Shown here in pieces: positions 32,624 through 40,148 of a DNA stretch of 40,169 bases. Both the position numbers and the translations under genes were made by a program. The notes beneath the pieces are model-generated. The model saw only the letters and a program-made list of their open reading frames with translations. It searched no databases and was not told where the DNA came from. The stretch is from Spirochaetaceae bacterium (GTDB taxonomy: Bacteria; Spirochaetota; Spirochaetia; Treponematales; Breznakiellaceae). Positions within the stretch are counted from its first letter, which is position 1, and every line of letters starts with the position of its first letter. The stretch spans positions 1-40,169 of the forward strand of contig JAIRPY010000094.1 in the NCBI GenBank assembly GCA_031256905.1. Reading direction: 5' to 3'.

Positions 32624-33378
32624 TCTTCCACCGCTTCTGAGATGAACAATGTAGTAAGGAAGGAAAACACCACCGCCTGAATCAGGCCGTCGAAAAAGTC
32701 GAAGTATATGGACAAAGCCGTAGGGATTGCAATAGGAATCGGCAGAGCGTCTTCGACGAGAAGCATGATAATAAACCCTCCGAGGATATTGCCGAAAAGC
32801 CGTAGACACAGGGACAAGGGGCGGACAATATATTCCAAAAGGTTGAAGGGAAGCATCATCGGGGCGGGCTGGAAGAGTTTACGGACCCAACCTTTCAGGC
32901 CTCGGGCTTTCAGGCCCCCGAAAAGAACCAGCAGGATCGACAGGAGCGCGAGGGCGGCGGTAAAGTTTATATCCCTCCCGGGAGGCTTGATCTCGAAGGG
33001 CGCATTGATGTGGAAAGCGGAAATCGAAAGGGGCGAAATCGCCGGGATGATATTTGCAATGAGCAGGAAGAGGAATATTGTGCCGATATAGGGTCCATAC
33101 GTTTTAGCCCGATGTCCGAAGTATTGACTCGAAAAGGAGTTAAGAAATTCGACAGCCCCTTCGAGGAATATTTGGGGTCCTTTCGGCACGGCCTGCATTT
33201 TGCGGGTTAAGAGGACCCCGGCAAGGATCAAAATACCCATAACAACCCAAGACACAACGATGGTTTCGTTTATATCCAGGGCGGTTACGGTTTTGCCGAG
33301 AAACGTAATCGACATTCCCTCGGGGAGGGGTATGGAAAAAACCGTTTTGAATTCCGTCAGGGATTCTTTTATATCCAT
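32620..33378 (-). CDS. atpB: F-type ATP synthase subunit a, isolated from the other atp genes
   Basis: The 252-residue membrane subunit forms the proton or sodium half-channels next to the c-ring. It has five or six hydrophobic helices (for example IVVSWVVMGILILAGVLL and YIGTIFLFLLIANIIPAI). The essential arginine is in LSLCLRLFGNILGG, followed by the last channel helix ALSIYFDFFDGLIQAVVFSF. In most genomes atpB is followed by the c, b, delta, alpha, gamma, beta and epsilon genes. Here it is followed by a phosphohexomutase with a 4-bp overlap, and no other subunit is in the window. A near-leaderless promoter precedes it. The T. pallidum-type treponemes rely on V-type ATPases, so an F-type subunit here is notable. 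Confidence 0.92.
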   Translation of the reverse strand: MDIKESLTEFKTVFSIPLPEGMSITFLGKTVTALDINETIVVSWVVMGILILAGVLLTRKMQAVPKGPQIFLEGAVEFLNSFSSQYFGHRAKTYGPYIGTIFLFLLIANIIPAISPLSISAFHINAPFEIKPPGRDINFTAALALLSILLVLFGGLKARGLKGWVRKLFQPAPMMLPFNLLEYIVRPLSLCLRLFGNILGGFIIMLLVEDALPIPIAIPTALSIYFDFFDGLIQAVVFSFLTTLFISEAVEE

Positions 33379-33387
33379 GATGGATCT

Positions 33388-33416
33388 TACATACTACATA
33401 TTATGGAATTGATCAA
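33388..33416 (-). promoter_or_regulatory. atpB operon promoter, nearly leaderless
   Basis: TTGATC (33411-33416), a 17-nt spacer and TATGTA (33388-33393) on the minus strand, then nine bases to the ATG at 33378. The leader would be about 3 nt. No convincing Shine-Dalgarno sequence is present. Confidence 0.5.
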
Positions 33417-33467
33417 GCCCTTCTTTTCTTTATTTAAAAGAGAAAAAATGTAATTTTTTTAGAAAAA

Positions 33468-33992
33468 TCAGGATAGTTCGTTATCTTTAAAGAAAAAATC
33501 GTCTTTAAAATACTTTTTCAGCAAAGTTTCTGAAACCGCGTCTTTTTTGTTCATGTGCGTATAGGTTTCTTCGAGGAAGCCTTTGGTCGTGTAGAAGCAT
33601 CCGAGGACGAAAAATTCCGCGACTTTACTAACCACCCCGATAGCGGCGTACATCTGCATCGGGTTGTCATGGACGAAATCGGACATAATGTATTCGATGA
33701 CGATTTGCTCCGCCAGGCTTATTCCATAGAGGGTTTCTGAGACCGGGAAATTATGCCGCATCTGCTCTTTCCCAAGGACCACGAAGAAATTGCCCACTCC
33801 GGAACGGTCTAACCCCCGGTCTATCGTCCGGGCGACCAGGGAATACAACGCACTGTTCATGTCGATGAGGGCCTTGTCGTCTAAGGCGTTGTAGTGTTTC
33901 AGCTGTTCCGCCTTCCGAATCTTCTCTTTCCACCGGATCGCCAAATTCCGGGCGTTAAAATTCAATGCGTCGATTAGGGTACTCTCTACCAT
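33468..33992 (-). CDS. Small helical protein, possibly RsbRD N-terminal-like sensor
   Basis: The 174-residue protein is all-helical in character, with an N-terminal NFNARNLAIRWKEKIRKAEQ and a middle YSLVARTIDRGLDRSGVGNF, and no membrane segment. The N-terminal arrangement reminds me of the RsbRD N-terminal (RsbT co-antagonist type) helical domain found on stressosome and sensor proteins. That resemblance is weak, and no STAS or kinase domain is attached. It is a single-gene unit with its own well-formed promoter (TTGTAT-17-TACACT) placed six bases before the ATG, and no Shine-Dalgarno sequence. Function is unknown. Confidence 0.7.
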   Translation of the reverse strand: MVESTLIDALNFNARNLAIRWKEKIRKAEQLKHYNALDDKALIDMNSALYSLVARTIDRGLDRSGVGNFFVVLGKEQMRHNFPVSETLYGISLAEQIVIEYIMSDFVHDNPMQMYAAIGVVSKVAEFFVLGCFYTTKGFLEETYTHMNKKDAVSETLLKKYFKDDFFFKDNELS

Positions 33993-33998
33993 AAATAA

Positions 33999-34027
33999 AG
34001 TGTACCACGGCTCTTCAAAATATACAA
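33999..34027 (-). promoter_or_regulatory. Promoter of the RsbRD-like gene, predicted leaderless
   Basis: TTGTAT (34022-34027), a 17-nt spacer and TACACT (33999-34004) with an extended TGG. Exactly six bases (TTATTT) then precede the ATG at 33992. This is one of the clearest leaderless arrangements in the window. Confidence 0.65.
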
Positions 34028-34092
34028 GAAATTTCTTAAATTTTTCTCTTTTGAAAAATACATTTTTAAAAACTTTTTAAAATAAAAATATT

Positions 34093-35148
34093 CTAACGCA
34101 AAGTAAGGGTTAAAAGCAAGGGAAGATGATCGCTTACGCCGCCGCCGGTACGGGGATTATACCCGTAGGGTTTATCGGCTTTGAGAAAGGCCTCTTCCTG
34201 GACGACTTGGCAGTCGCTGAACTCCCAGCCGGTTTCGTCGAAGAGCCCGGGCGACAACAGAAAGTGATCAATCCTTTCCCAAGCCTCTCGGAAATAATAG
34301 GACCCGGCATCTGATATTTCGCTCCAAGGAGAATAGAAAACCAGCGAGTCTTCGGGAAAATGTTCCGGTTCCGGCGGAGTTTTCCGGCTGAGGATGAGAA
34401 AATCCGACTGAGCGGAGCCGGCGAGTTCCGCGGCCTCCGGATCGTCCGGCAGGAGCGCGAGGACCCGCGGGCTTTTGCGGTAAAATTCATCGTAATTTTC
34501 GTTGAGGTCCCCTAGGATAATCACCGGTATAGCCGGATATTCCTGCCGCAATTCCCGAAGCCGCCGCAAAATAAGCCGGGCCGAGGCTTTCCGCAGGGTT
34601 TCGGTTTCATCATCTCCTCCAAGTTTCGATTTCCAATGGCACACAAAGCAGACAAACGGAGCGTCTTTGACCCGAAACCATATTTCGAGCAGGGGCCGGG
34701 GCGGAGTTTCTCCGTTTATCGTGATAGAATGAAGGAAGGTCCCTTCAAAAGGGATGCGGCTCAACACGCCGAGGCCCAAGGCTCCGCCGGGATTTGCGCC
34801 GAAAAAACGCCAGTTGTACGGATTTTTCCCGCTTTTTTCAAAGGCTTCCGCCAGGTCTGCCAGAACTTGGGAGTTTTCGATTTCGATCAGCCCCAGAATG
34901 TCCGGCGGAGGGTCGCTTATTTTTTTAAGCCCCAGGGCAAAAGTGTTCAGTCTTCCCCGGTACTTTTCCTCGGTCCAGCCTGCGGAAGCGCGATAATCGT
35001 CATATTCTCTCCCGGTTTCTTGTCCGTCAAAAAGGGCCTGCATATTCCAGGTAATGATCCGCATTTTTTCAAAGTTTTCTAACTTTTCCGATGTCTCGCA
35101 TCCCAAAAACCAGAATGCCAAGAATCCGATGAAAAGAATTTTTTCCAT
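34093..35148 (-). CDS. Lipoprotein of the endonuclease/exonuclease/phosphatase family
   Basis: The 351-residue protein starts with a lipoprotein signal ILFIGFLAFWFLGC (lipidation at about Cys17), so it is exported and membrane-anchored. The mature part has the DNase I-like EEP fold: IITWNMQALFDG, ILGLIEIENSQ, VCHWKSKLGG, VIILGDLNENYDE, RIDHFLLSPG and SDHLPLLLTL. These supply the metal-binding and catalytic Asn, Glu, Asp and His residues. It could act on extracellular nucleic acids or phospho-compounds; the substrate is not clear. GGAGG lies six bases before the ATG at 35148 and falls partly in a possible hairpin. It follows proS by 65 bp on the same strand. Confidence 0.88.
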   Translation of the reverse strand: MEKILFIGFLAFWFLGCETSEKLENFEKMRIITWNMQALFDGQETGREYDDYRASAGWTEEKYRGRLNTFALGLKKISDPPPDILGLIEIENSQVLADLAEAFEKSGKNPYNWRFFGANPGGALGLGVLSRIPFEGTFLHSITINGETPPRPLLEIWFRVKDAPFVCFVCHWKSKLGGDDETETLRKASARLILRRLRELRQEYPAIPVIILGDLNENYDEFYRKSPRVLALLPDDPEAAELAGSAQSDFLILSRKTPPEPEHFPEDSLVFYSPWSEISDAGSYYFREAWERIDHFLLSPGLFDETGWEFSDCQVVQEEAFLKADKPYGYNPRTGGGVSDHLPLLLTLTLR

Positions 35149-35149
35149 C

Positions 35150-35177
35150 TAAAACCTCCACCATGGAAAAGGTTTTA
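35150..35177 (-). promoter_or_regulatory. Possible hairpin over the ribosome site of the EEP lipoprotein
   Basis: On the minus strand TAAAACC and GGTTTTA form a 7-bp stem around a 14-nt loop. The GGAGG ribosome site lies at the loop/stem border, so the hairpin could reduce its access. The stem is weak and may be incidental. Confidence 0.3.
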
Positions 35178-35213
35178 TGCGGAAATCTGCTTTAATTTTT
35201 TTGCAGAAATGCT

Positions 35214-37016
35214 TTAGTTTAAAAGATCCTTGCGGATTAGGGTAATTAGTTCTTGAGGGGCCTCGTGGAGGGACACGAGGCGGTTTTCTTTTGCATTTCT
35301 GGGTTTTATTTCGACGCAATTCCCGGCAAGATTTTTGTCTCCGACGACAACCCGATACGGAAGGCCGATGAGGTCTCCGTCTTTGAATTTGACCCCAGGC
35401 CGTTCCGGGCGGTCGTCGAGCAGAACCTCGATGCCGGCGTGTTCCAGCTCTGCGGTCAGCTTGTCTGCGGCGGCTTGCATCTCGCCTTCGTACTTGACCG
35501 GAATGATGAGAACCTGGTACGGCGCCACCGAGGAGGGCCATATAATGCCTGCATCGTCGTGATGTTCTTCGATAATCGACGCAAGGGTCCGGTCGATCCC
35601 GATGCCGTAACAGCCCATCGTGGGAACCTGACTTTTGCCGTTTTCATCCAGATACCGGACCTGCATCCCTTGGGTATATTTATAGCCCAGTTTGAAAATA
35701 TGCCCCAGCTCGTTGCCTTTTTTTTCGTAGAGTTCGCCGCCGCACTGGGGGCACCGATCTCCTGCCCGGACAATACGCAGATCGGCGGTACGCCAAGACG
35801 TAAAATCCCGGCCGTAAGCTACATGGGTATAGTGAACATCCCGAGCCAATCCGCCGGTGATCGCATCCTGCATGGCGGTTACGGTCGTATCCGCGATAAC
35901 CGGAATTTTCGTAAGCCCCACAGGACCCGCAAACCCCAGGGGCGCGCCGGTGAGCCGTTCCGCCTCGGCGTCCGGGGCCAGGGCAACTTCCGAGGCTTTG
36001 AGAACCGCCGCGAGTTTCACCTCGTTTACATCCAAATCGCCCCGGATGGCCACTGCAAAAAAGGCTTCGGGATAGACTTCCGGCGCGTCCGCCCTGGGCT
36101 TCCGCTTTTCGAGTTTTTCTCCGCCGGGCGTTTCGGAAAGGTCCAGTTCCACATTCAGAGCTTTGTAGATGAGAGTCTTAATGAAATTTTTCGCATCGGT
36201 TTTGAGGAAAGCGCAGAGTTCGTTAATGGTTTTAACCGAAGGAGTATCAATTTTCTCAATATTTTTCTTCGCCTCTGCTGAGGGGAGGGTAAAATCCGGC
36301 TGGCAGGATGCTTTTTCTACATTTGCGGCGTATTCGCAGGTTTTGCAGAAGAGGAGGGTATTGTCCCCGATGTCGCTTTCTACCATGAATTCTTCGGACC
36401 CGGTACCGCCCATCGCGCCGGAATCCGCCCGGACCGGAAGGACCGAAAGTCCGCATCGCTTGAAGATCCGCCGGTAGGCCTGGCCCATAGCCTGATACGT
36501 CTCCTCGAGACTTGCCTCATTTGGATGGTATGAATAGGCGTCTTTCATGACAAACTCCCGTCCCCGCATGACTCCATACCGGGGGCGGATTTCATCCCGA
36601 TACTTGGTGTTGATCTGGTAGAGCGTTAGGGGCAACTGCCGGTAACTGGATACCTCATCCCGAACAATCGCGGTAAAGACTTCTTCCGCCGTGGGGGACA
36701 CCACGAAATCCGCATCGAGACGGTTTTTCACCCGCAGAAGGGATTCGCCCATCGCGTCCCATCGGCCCGATTCTTTCCATAAATCCCCGGGTACTATTAC
36801 CGTAGGTTTTATTTCCAAACCGCCAATGGCATCCATTTCTTCTCGGATAATCTGTTCGACTTTTCTGAAGGACCGTAAACCCAAAGGTAAATAGGCGAAC
36901 AGCCCATTGGCGAGTTTACGTAACATTCCCGCCCGAAACATGAGCCGGTGACTTGGAATGACCGCGTCGGCCGGAACTTCCCGCAAAGTTGGAATGAAGG
37001 TTTGAGAGAAACGCAT
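35214..37016 (-). CDS. proS: Prolyl-tRNA synthetase, bacterial type with editing insertion
   Basis: The 600-residue class II synthetase charges tRNA-Pro. The catalytic core shows PTAEEVFTAIVRDEVSSYRQ near residue 110, the RDEIRPRYGVMRGREFVMKD stretch near 140, and motif 3 GCYGIGIDRTLASI near 450. The insertion between motifs 2 and 3 (about 225-400, including APLGFAGPVG) is the editing domain that clears Ala-tRNA-Pro in bacterial-type ProS. The C-terminal anticodon-binding domain holds VLLDDRPERPGVKFKDGDLI. The length is slightly above the usual 570. The start lies 3 bp after the FKBP stop, so translation is coupled to the upstream isomerase genes. Confidence 0.95.
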   Translation of the reverse strand: MRFSQTFIPTLREVPADAVIPSHRLMFRAGMLRKLANGLFAYLPLGLRSFRKVEQIIREEMDAIGGLEIKPTVIVPGDLWKESGRWDAMGESLLRVKNRLDADFVVSPTAEEVFTAIVRDEVSSYRQLPLTLYQINTKYRDEIRPRYGVMRGREFVMKDAYSYHPNEASLEETYQAMGQAYRRIFKRCGLSVLPVRADSGAMGGTGSEEFMVESDIGDNTLLFCKTCEYAANVEKASCQPDFTLPSAEAKKNIEKIDTPSVKTINELCAFLKTDAKNFIKTLIYKALNVELDLSETPGGEKLEKRKPRADAPEVYPEAFFAVAIRGDLDVNEVKLAAVLKASEVALAPDAEAERLTGAPLGFAGPVGLTKIPVIADTTVTAMQDAITGGLARDVHYTHVAYGRDFTSWRTADLRIVRAGDRCPQCGGELYEKKGNELGHIFKLGYKYTQGMQVRYLDENGKSQVPTMGCYGIGIDRTLASIIEEHHDDAGIIWPSSVAPYQVLIIPVKYEGEMQAAADKLTAELEHAGIEVLLDDRPERPGVKFKDGDLIGLPYRVVVGDKNLAGNCVEIKPRNAKENRLVSLHEAPQELITLIRKDLLN

Positions 37017-37019
37017 CGG

Positions 37020-37859
37020 CTACTGCCATTCCTCAAAGTCTGATTCGGTATCTTGCCATTCCTCAAAGTCCGATTCGGGTTCGGTATCCTCCGGCACGAT
37101 GGACAGGAGTTCCACCTCGAAAATTAAGGTTGAATACCCGGGAATCACATTACCCCCGCCTTGGGACCCGTAGGCCAATTCCGAAGGGATGTACAGCCGG
37201 TACTTGCTCCCGGGATTCATGAGCTGAACCCCCTCGCTCCAGCCCGGAATGACCGCGTAAAGCGGAAACTCCGTGGGTTCTTCCCGATCATAGGAGCTGT
37301 CGAAGACCGTTCCGTCAATAAAGGTCCCCCGGTAATGCACCAAGACCGTGTCCTCAGGACCGGGCTTTTCCCCGGCGCCTTCCGCGAGAACCTCGTATTG
37401 CAGACCGCTGGGGGTAACCTGAATCCCCGGTTTTTCCGCGTTTTCCGCCAGAAAGGTCTTTTCCTTTGTCTGGGCCGCTTCGTTTTGCTTGGTCATGGCT
37501 TCGGTGTAAGCGGTTTGCACTTTAGCGATTGCTTCGTCTAGGGTCAAAGCGGTGGTTTTGTCCTCGATGACCTCCTGCATTCCTTGCATAAAAGCGTTAT
37601 AATCGAATGAAAGGGCCAGCTCTTTGAGGTTTGAGCCTATCATCATGCCGAAAGCATAACTGATGTCGCCCTTCGAGGCGGCTTTTTCCTCGGTCCCGGC
37701 TGAGGCAGGGACGGCCGAGGAAGCCTCCCTGGAAGAGGCCGGACTTCCAGTCCCGGCCGAAGAGCCGGAGGGGGAAGATTTTCCCTCGTGCTTTCCTTCG
37801 GAATACACGGTCCATCCCAGGGTAAAAATCAAACAGCCTAAAAATATTCTTTTCGTCAT
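37020..37859 (-). CDS. FKBP-type peptidyl-prolyl isomerase, exported, with duplicated acidic tail
   Basis: The 279-residue protein has an N-terminal export signal (IFLGCLIFTLGWTVYSEG), a Ser/Ala/Pro-rich linker, a helical FKBP N-terminal dimerisation domain (about 65-150) and a C-terminal FKBP domain (about 155-255). The catalytic domain shows VLVHYRGTFIDGTVFDSSYD, VIPGWSEGVQLM and YIPSELAYGSQG. It would assist folding of proline-containing periplasmic proteins. The tail repeats ESDFEEWQ twice, encoded by a 30-bp DNA duplication that abuts the stop. It is the second of two paralogous FKBP genes, separated from the first by 35 bp of T-rich sequence (on the plus strand), and lies 3 bp before proS. 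AAAGGAAAAG precedes its ATG. Confidence 0.92.
   Translation of the reverse strand: MTKRIFLGCLIFTLGWTVYSEGKHEGKSSPSGSSAGTGSPASSREASSAVPASAGTEEKAASKGDISYAFGMMIGSNLKELALSFDYNAFMQGMQEVIEDKTTALTLDEAIAKVQTAYTEAMTKQNEAAQTKEKTFLAENAEKPGIQVTPSGLQYEVLAEGAGEKPGPEDTVLVHYRGTFIDGTVFDSSYDREEPTEFPLYAVIPGWSEGVQLMNPGSKYRLYIPSELAYGSQGGGNVIPGYSTLIFEVELLSIVPEDTEPESDFEEWQDTESDFEEWQ
37024..37083 (-). repeat. 30-bp tandem duplication in the FKBP C-terminus
   Basis: Two adjacent 30-bp units begin TGCCATTCCTCAAAGT (plus strand) at 37024 and 37054 and differ at few positions. They encode the duplicated acidic motif ESDFEEWQ separated by DT. In-frame expansion or loss would change the length of the protein tail. Confidence 0.85.
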
Positions 37860-37894
37860 TTTCTTTTCCTTTTTTTCGTTTTTTTTTCGTTTTT

Positions 37895-38575
37895 TTATTT
37901 TAAAATATCGAGGAGTTCCACCTCGAATACGAGGGCGGAGTGGGGGGGAATGACGTCGGCCGCGCCTTGGGCTCCGTAGCCGAGTTCCGCCGGGATGAAC
38001 AGCCGGTACTTACTGCCGACCGCCATAAGCTGGATGCCTTCGGTCCAGCCTTTGATAACGCCCTGTAATGGAAACTCGATGGGTTGTCCTTGGTCGTAGG
38101 AGCTGTCGAAGACGGTTCCATCGCTTAAGGCTCCTCGGTAATGGACTGATACGGTATCGGCGGGACCCGGTTTCGCGCCGGCGCCTTCGGTGAGAACTTC
38201 GTATTGCAGACCGCTGGGGGTAATTTGAATTCCCGGATTTTTAGCGTTTTCCGCTAGAAATGCGGCTTGTTCTTCTTTATACACTTCTGATTGGACCTCC
38301 ATGCTTTTATTGTACACTGCGTTGGCCTTTTCTATGGCTTCGGTAACGGTGAATTTAGTTTTTTTGCCTTCGCTGTATTCCCGAAATCCCTGAGCGAGGG
38401 CGTCGAAATCGCAATCAAAACTGTCGATCAGATTTTTGTATCCCGCGGCGATAGCCATGCCCAAGGCGTAACTGGTATCGGTTTCCGCGACGGAGGACTT
38501 CCCGGTATTTTCGTCGTTTTTTGGGTTGCATCCGAGGAAGACCCCAATCCCCAGGCAGAAAAGTATTTTTTTCAT
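37895..38575 (-). CDS. FKBP-type peptidyl-prolyl isomerase lipoprotein
   Basis: The 226-residue protein begins with a lipoprotein signal (ILFCLGIGVFLGC, lipidation at about Cys16), so it is membrane-anchored outside the inner membrane. A helical FKBP N-terminal domain (about 35-105) precedes the catalytic FKBP domain with VSVHYRGALSDGTVFDSSYD, VIKGWTEGIQLM and FIPAELGYGAQG. It is closely related to the next gene downstream, from which it differs mainly by its lipobox, the shorter linker and the lack of an acidic tail, so the pair arose by duplication. AGGA lies eight bases before the ATG. It opens a probable operon FKBP-FKBP-proS. Confidence 0.93.
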   Translation of the reverse strand: MKKILFCLGIGVFLGCNPKNDENTGKSSVAETDTSYALGMAIAAGYKNLIDSFDCDFDALAQGFREYSEGKKTKFTVTEAIEKANAVYNKSMEVQSEVYKEEQAAFLAENAKNPGIQITPSGLQYEVLTEGAGAKPGPADTVSVHYRGALSDGTVFDSSYDQGQPIEFPLQGVIKGWTEGIQLMAVGSKYRLFIPAELGYGAQGAADVIPPHSALVFEVELLDILK

Positions 38576-38608
38576 CCTTAAATTCCTACATTTCCCTGAA
38601 AATAAAGT

Positions 38609-38636
38609 AAACCGGCGTCTCGCAAAACGCCGGTTT
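38609..38636. terminator. Hairpin terminator after the tRNA-Lys
   Basis: AAACCGGCGT (38609-38618) and ACGCCGGTTT (38627-38636) form a perfect 10-bp stem with an 8-nt loop. On the minus strand it is followed by ACTTTATTTT, which suits termination of the tRNA-Lys transcript. On the plus strand T-rich sequence follows a little later. Confidence 0.8.
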
Positions 38637-38670
38637 TCAGGAGTTTTTTAGACTTGTATCTCATGCCTTC

Positions 38671-38743
38671 TGAGCCGCGCTGGATTCGAACCATCGACCC
38701 ACGCCTTAAAAGGGCGTTGCTCTACCTACTGAGCTAGCGGCCC
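38671..38743 (-). tRNA. tRNA-Lys (anticodon TTT)
   Basis: The minus strand folds as a 73-nt cloverleaf. It has acceptor GGGCCGC/GCGGCTC, D stem GCTC/GAGC, anticodon stem ACGCC/GGCGT with loop CTTTTAA, and T arm GATGG-TTCGAAT-CCAGC. The discriminator base is A and CCA is not encoded. The T stem has one A-G mismatch at its second pair, which is tolerable but unusual. The consensus promoter and terminator support an active gene. Confidence 0.95.
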
Positions 38744-38756
38744 ACGTATATTTTAT

Positions 38757-38785
38757 AAAATAACAAGAAAGAAAAAAAATGTCAA
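38757..38785 (-). promoter_or_regulatory. tRNA-Lys promoter
   Basis: A perfect TTGACA (38780-38785), a 17-nt T-rich spacer and TATTTT (38757-38762) on the minus strand. The predicted start is near 38750, about seven bases before the tRNA. It confirms TATTTT as a usable -10 in this genome. Confidence 0.8.
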
Positions 38786-38879
38786 GATCGAGAAATATTT
38801 TTTTTCTTTTTTTATCTCATTTTTTTTTTCAATTTTTTTATCTCAATTTTTGGATGTAGATTTAAACGATGAAAAAAAC

Positions 38880-38885
38880 TATACT
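38880..38885 (+). promoter_or_regulatory. pepT -10 element, predicted leaderless
   Basis: TATACT is followed by six bases (GAAACT) and the ATG at 38892. The -35 region at 17 nt (TAGATT) matches the consensus only in part. No Shine-Dalgarno sequence is present. The upstream 90 bp are T-rich with a repeated ATCTCA(A)TTTTT stretch and hold no gene. Confidence 0.55.
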
Positions 38886-38891
38886 GAAACT

Positions 38892-40148
38892 ATGAAATGG
38901 GATGATCCAGCTATCACCCGCCGGGTGGTCCAGCGGTTTTTAGCCTATACCCGATATTGCACCACCAGCGACCGGCATATTCTGGAAACGCCGTCTACTC
39001 CGGGGCAGTGGGACCTGGCCAAAGCCTTAGTCGAAGAACTTCAGGGCCTGGGCCTTTCCGATACGGAATTGACCCCCAAATGTTACGTCATCGCCCGAAT
39101 TCCGGCAAGCCCGGGCTGTTCAAACCGCCCAATCCCGGCTTTCATGGCTCATCTGGATACCGCCGACGATGTATCCGGGCAAAATGTCCAGGCCTGCTTC
39201 GTGGAGGCCTATAACGGAAAGAAAATCGACCTCGCAGACGGTTACGCCCTGGACCCCGGGACAGACCCGGACCTCGCGGCCCAAACCGGAAAGGCAATAA
39301 TTCACACCGACGGCACAACCCTGCTGGGCGCGGACGATAAAGCCGGCATCGCGGAAATTATGACCGCGGTAGAGTACCTCCTAGCTCATCCCGAAATAGC
39401 CCATGGCAAAATCGAGGTGATCTTCACCCCGGACGAGGAAACCGGCAAGGGCCTCCCGGAATTTCCCCGAAAAGCCGTCACCGCAGATGTTTGCTATACC
39501 GTAGACGGCGGACCCGCCGGGGAAATCGAAGCCGAATGCTTCAACGCCTACAAAGCCGATGTCCGCTTCACCGGAAAAGTCATGCATTTAGGCTACGCCC
39601 GAGGCCTCATGGCCAACGCCGCGCTCATGGCGGCTTCCTTTGCCGCGATGCTCCCCCGCTCGGAAAGCCCGGAAGCCACCGACGGCTATTTCGGCTACTA
39701 CTGCCCCATGGCTATCGAAGGAACCCCGGAAAAGGCCTCCCTCGAATGCTACATCCGAGATTTCGACCGAGCAAAGGCAGAAGGCCGGGTAACCGCTCTG
39801 GAACACTTCGCCAAAGCCGTGGAAGCCCAATTCCCGGGAGGCAAAATCGCAATAGATTCCCATCCCCAATATTTTAATATGAAAGAAAAAATCGACGCCC
39901 GCCCGGAAGTCCTCGATATTCTGAAACAAGCCGTCGCCAACATAGGCCTACCCTGGCGGCTCAAGCCAATCCGAGGCGGTACAGATGGCTCCCGGCTCAC
40001 CGAATTGGGGATCCCTACCCCCAATATCTTTACCGGCGGACGCCATTGGCATAGTTGCACCGAATGGGTCTCGGTCCCAGAAATGACCGCCGCCGTAAAA
40101 ACTATAATCGAAACCGCCCGACTCTGGAGCGCAAACAAATTACGCTAA
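38892..40148 (+). CDS. pepT: Peptidase T (tripeptide aminopeptidase, M20 family)
   Basis: The 418-residue cytoplasmic zinc peptidase removes the N-terminal residue from tripeptides. M20 metal and catalytic motifs are visible: MAHLDTADD (metal His and catalytic Asp) near residue 85, LLGADDKAGIAE (bridging Asp) near 145, FTPDEETGKG (catalytic Glu and metal ligand) near 180, a TVDGGPAGEIEAECFNA stretch, and the terminal GGTDGSRLTELGIPTPN. The N-terminal region with KWDDPAITRRVVQRFLAY and a GQWDLAKALVEEL stretch is typical of PepT. An in-frame TTG at 38850 would add 14 residues, but the -10 element lies between, so the ATG at 38892 is preferred. It is complete and ends 21 bp before the window edge. 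Confidence 0.95.
   Translation: MKWDDPAITRRVVQRFLAYTRYCTTSDRHILETPSTPGQWDLAKALVEELQGLGLSDTELTPKCYVIARIPASPGCSNRPIPAFMAHLDTADDVSGQNVQACFVEAYNGKKIDLADGYALDPGTDPDLAAQTGKAIIHTDGTTLLGADDKAGIAEIMTAVEYLLAHPEIAHGKIEVIFTPDEETGKGLPEFPRKAVTADVCYTVDGGPAGEIEAECFNAYKADVRFTGKVMHLGYARGLMANAALMAASFAAMLPRSESPEATDGYFGYYCPMAIEGTPEKASLECYIRDFDRAKAEGRVTALEHFAKAVEAQFPGGKIAIDSHPQYFNMKEKIDARPEVLDILKQAVANIGLPWRLKPIRGGTDGSRLTELGIPTPNIFTGGRHWHSCTEWVSVPEMTAAVKTIIETARLWSANKLR

Noticed and set aside
32624-32809. N-terminal extension of the phosphohexomutase
   Set aside because: This stretch lies inside atpB in another frame and reads as unrelated Arg-rich sequence. The ATG overlapping the atpB stop is the natural start.
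35253-36281. 342-residue plus-strand ORF opposite proS
   Set aside because: It is a shadow of a clear prolyl-tRNA synthetase gene.
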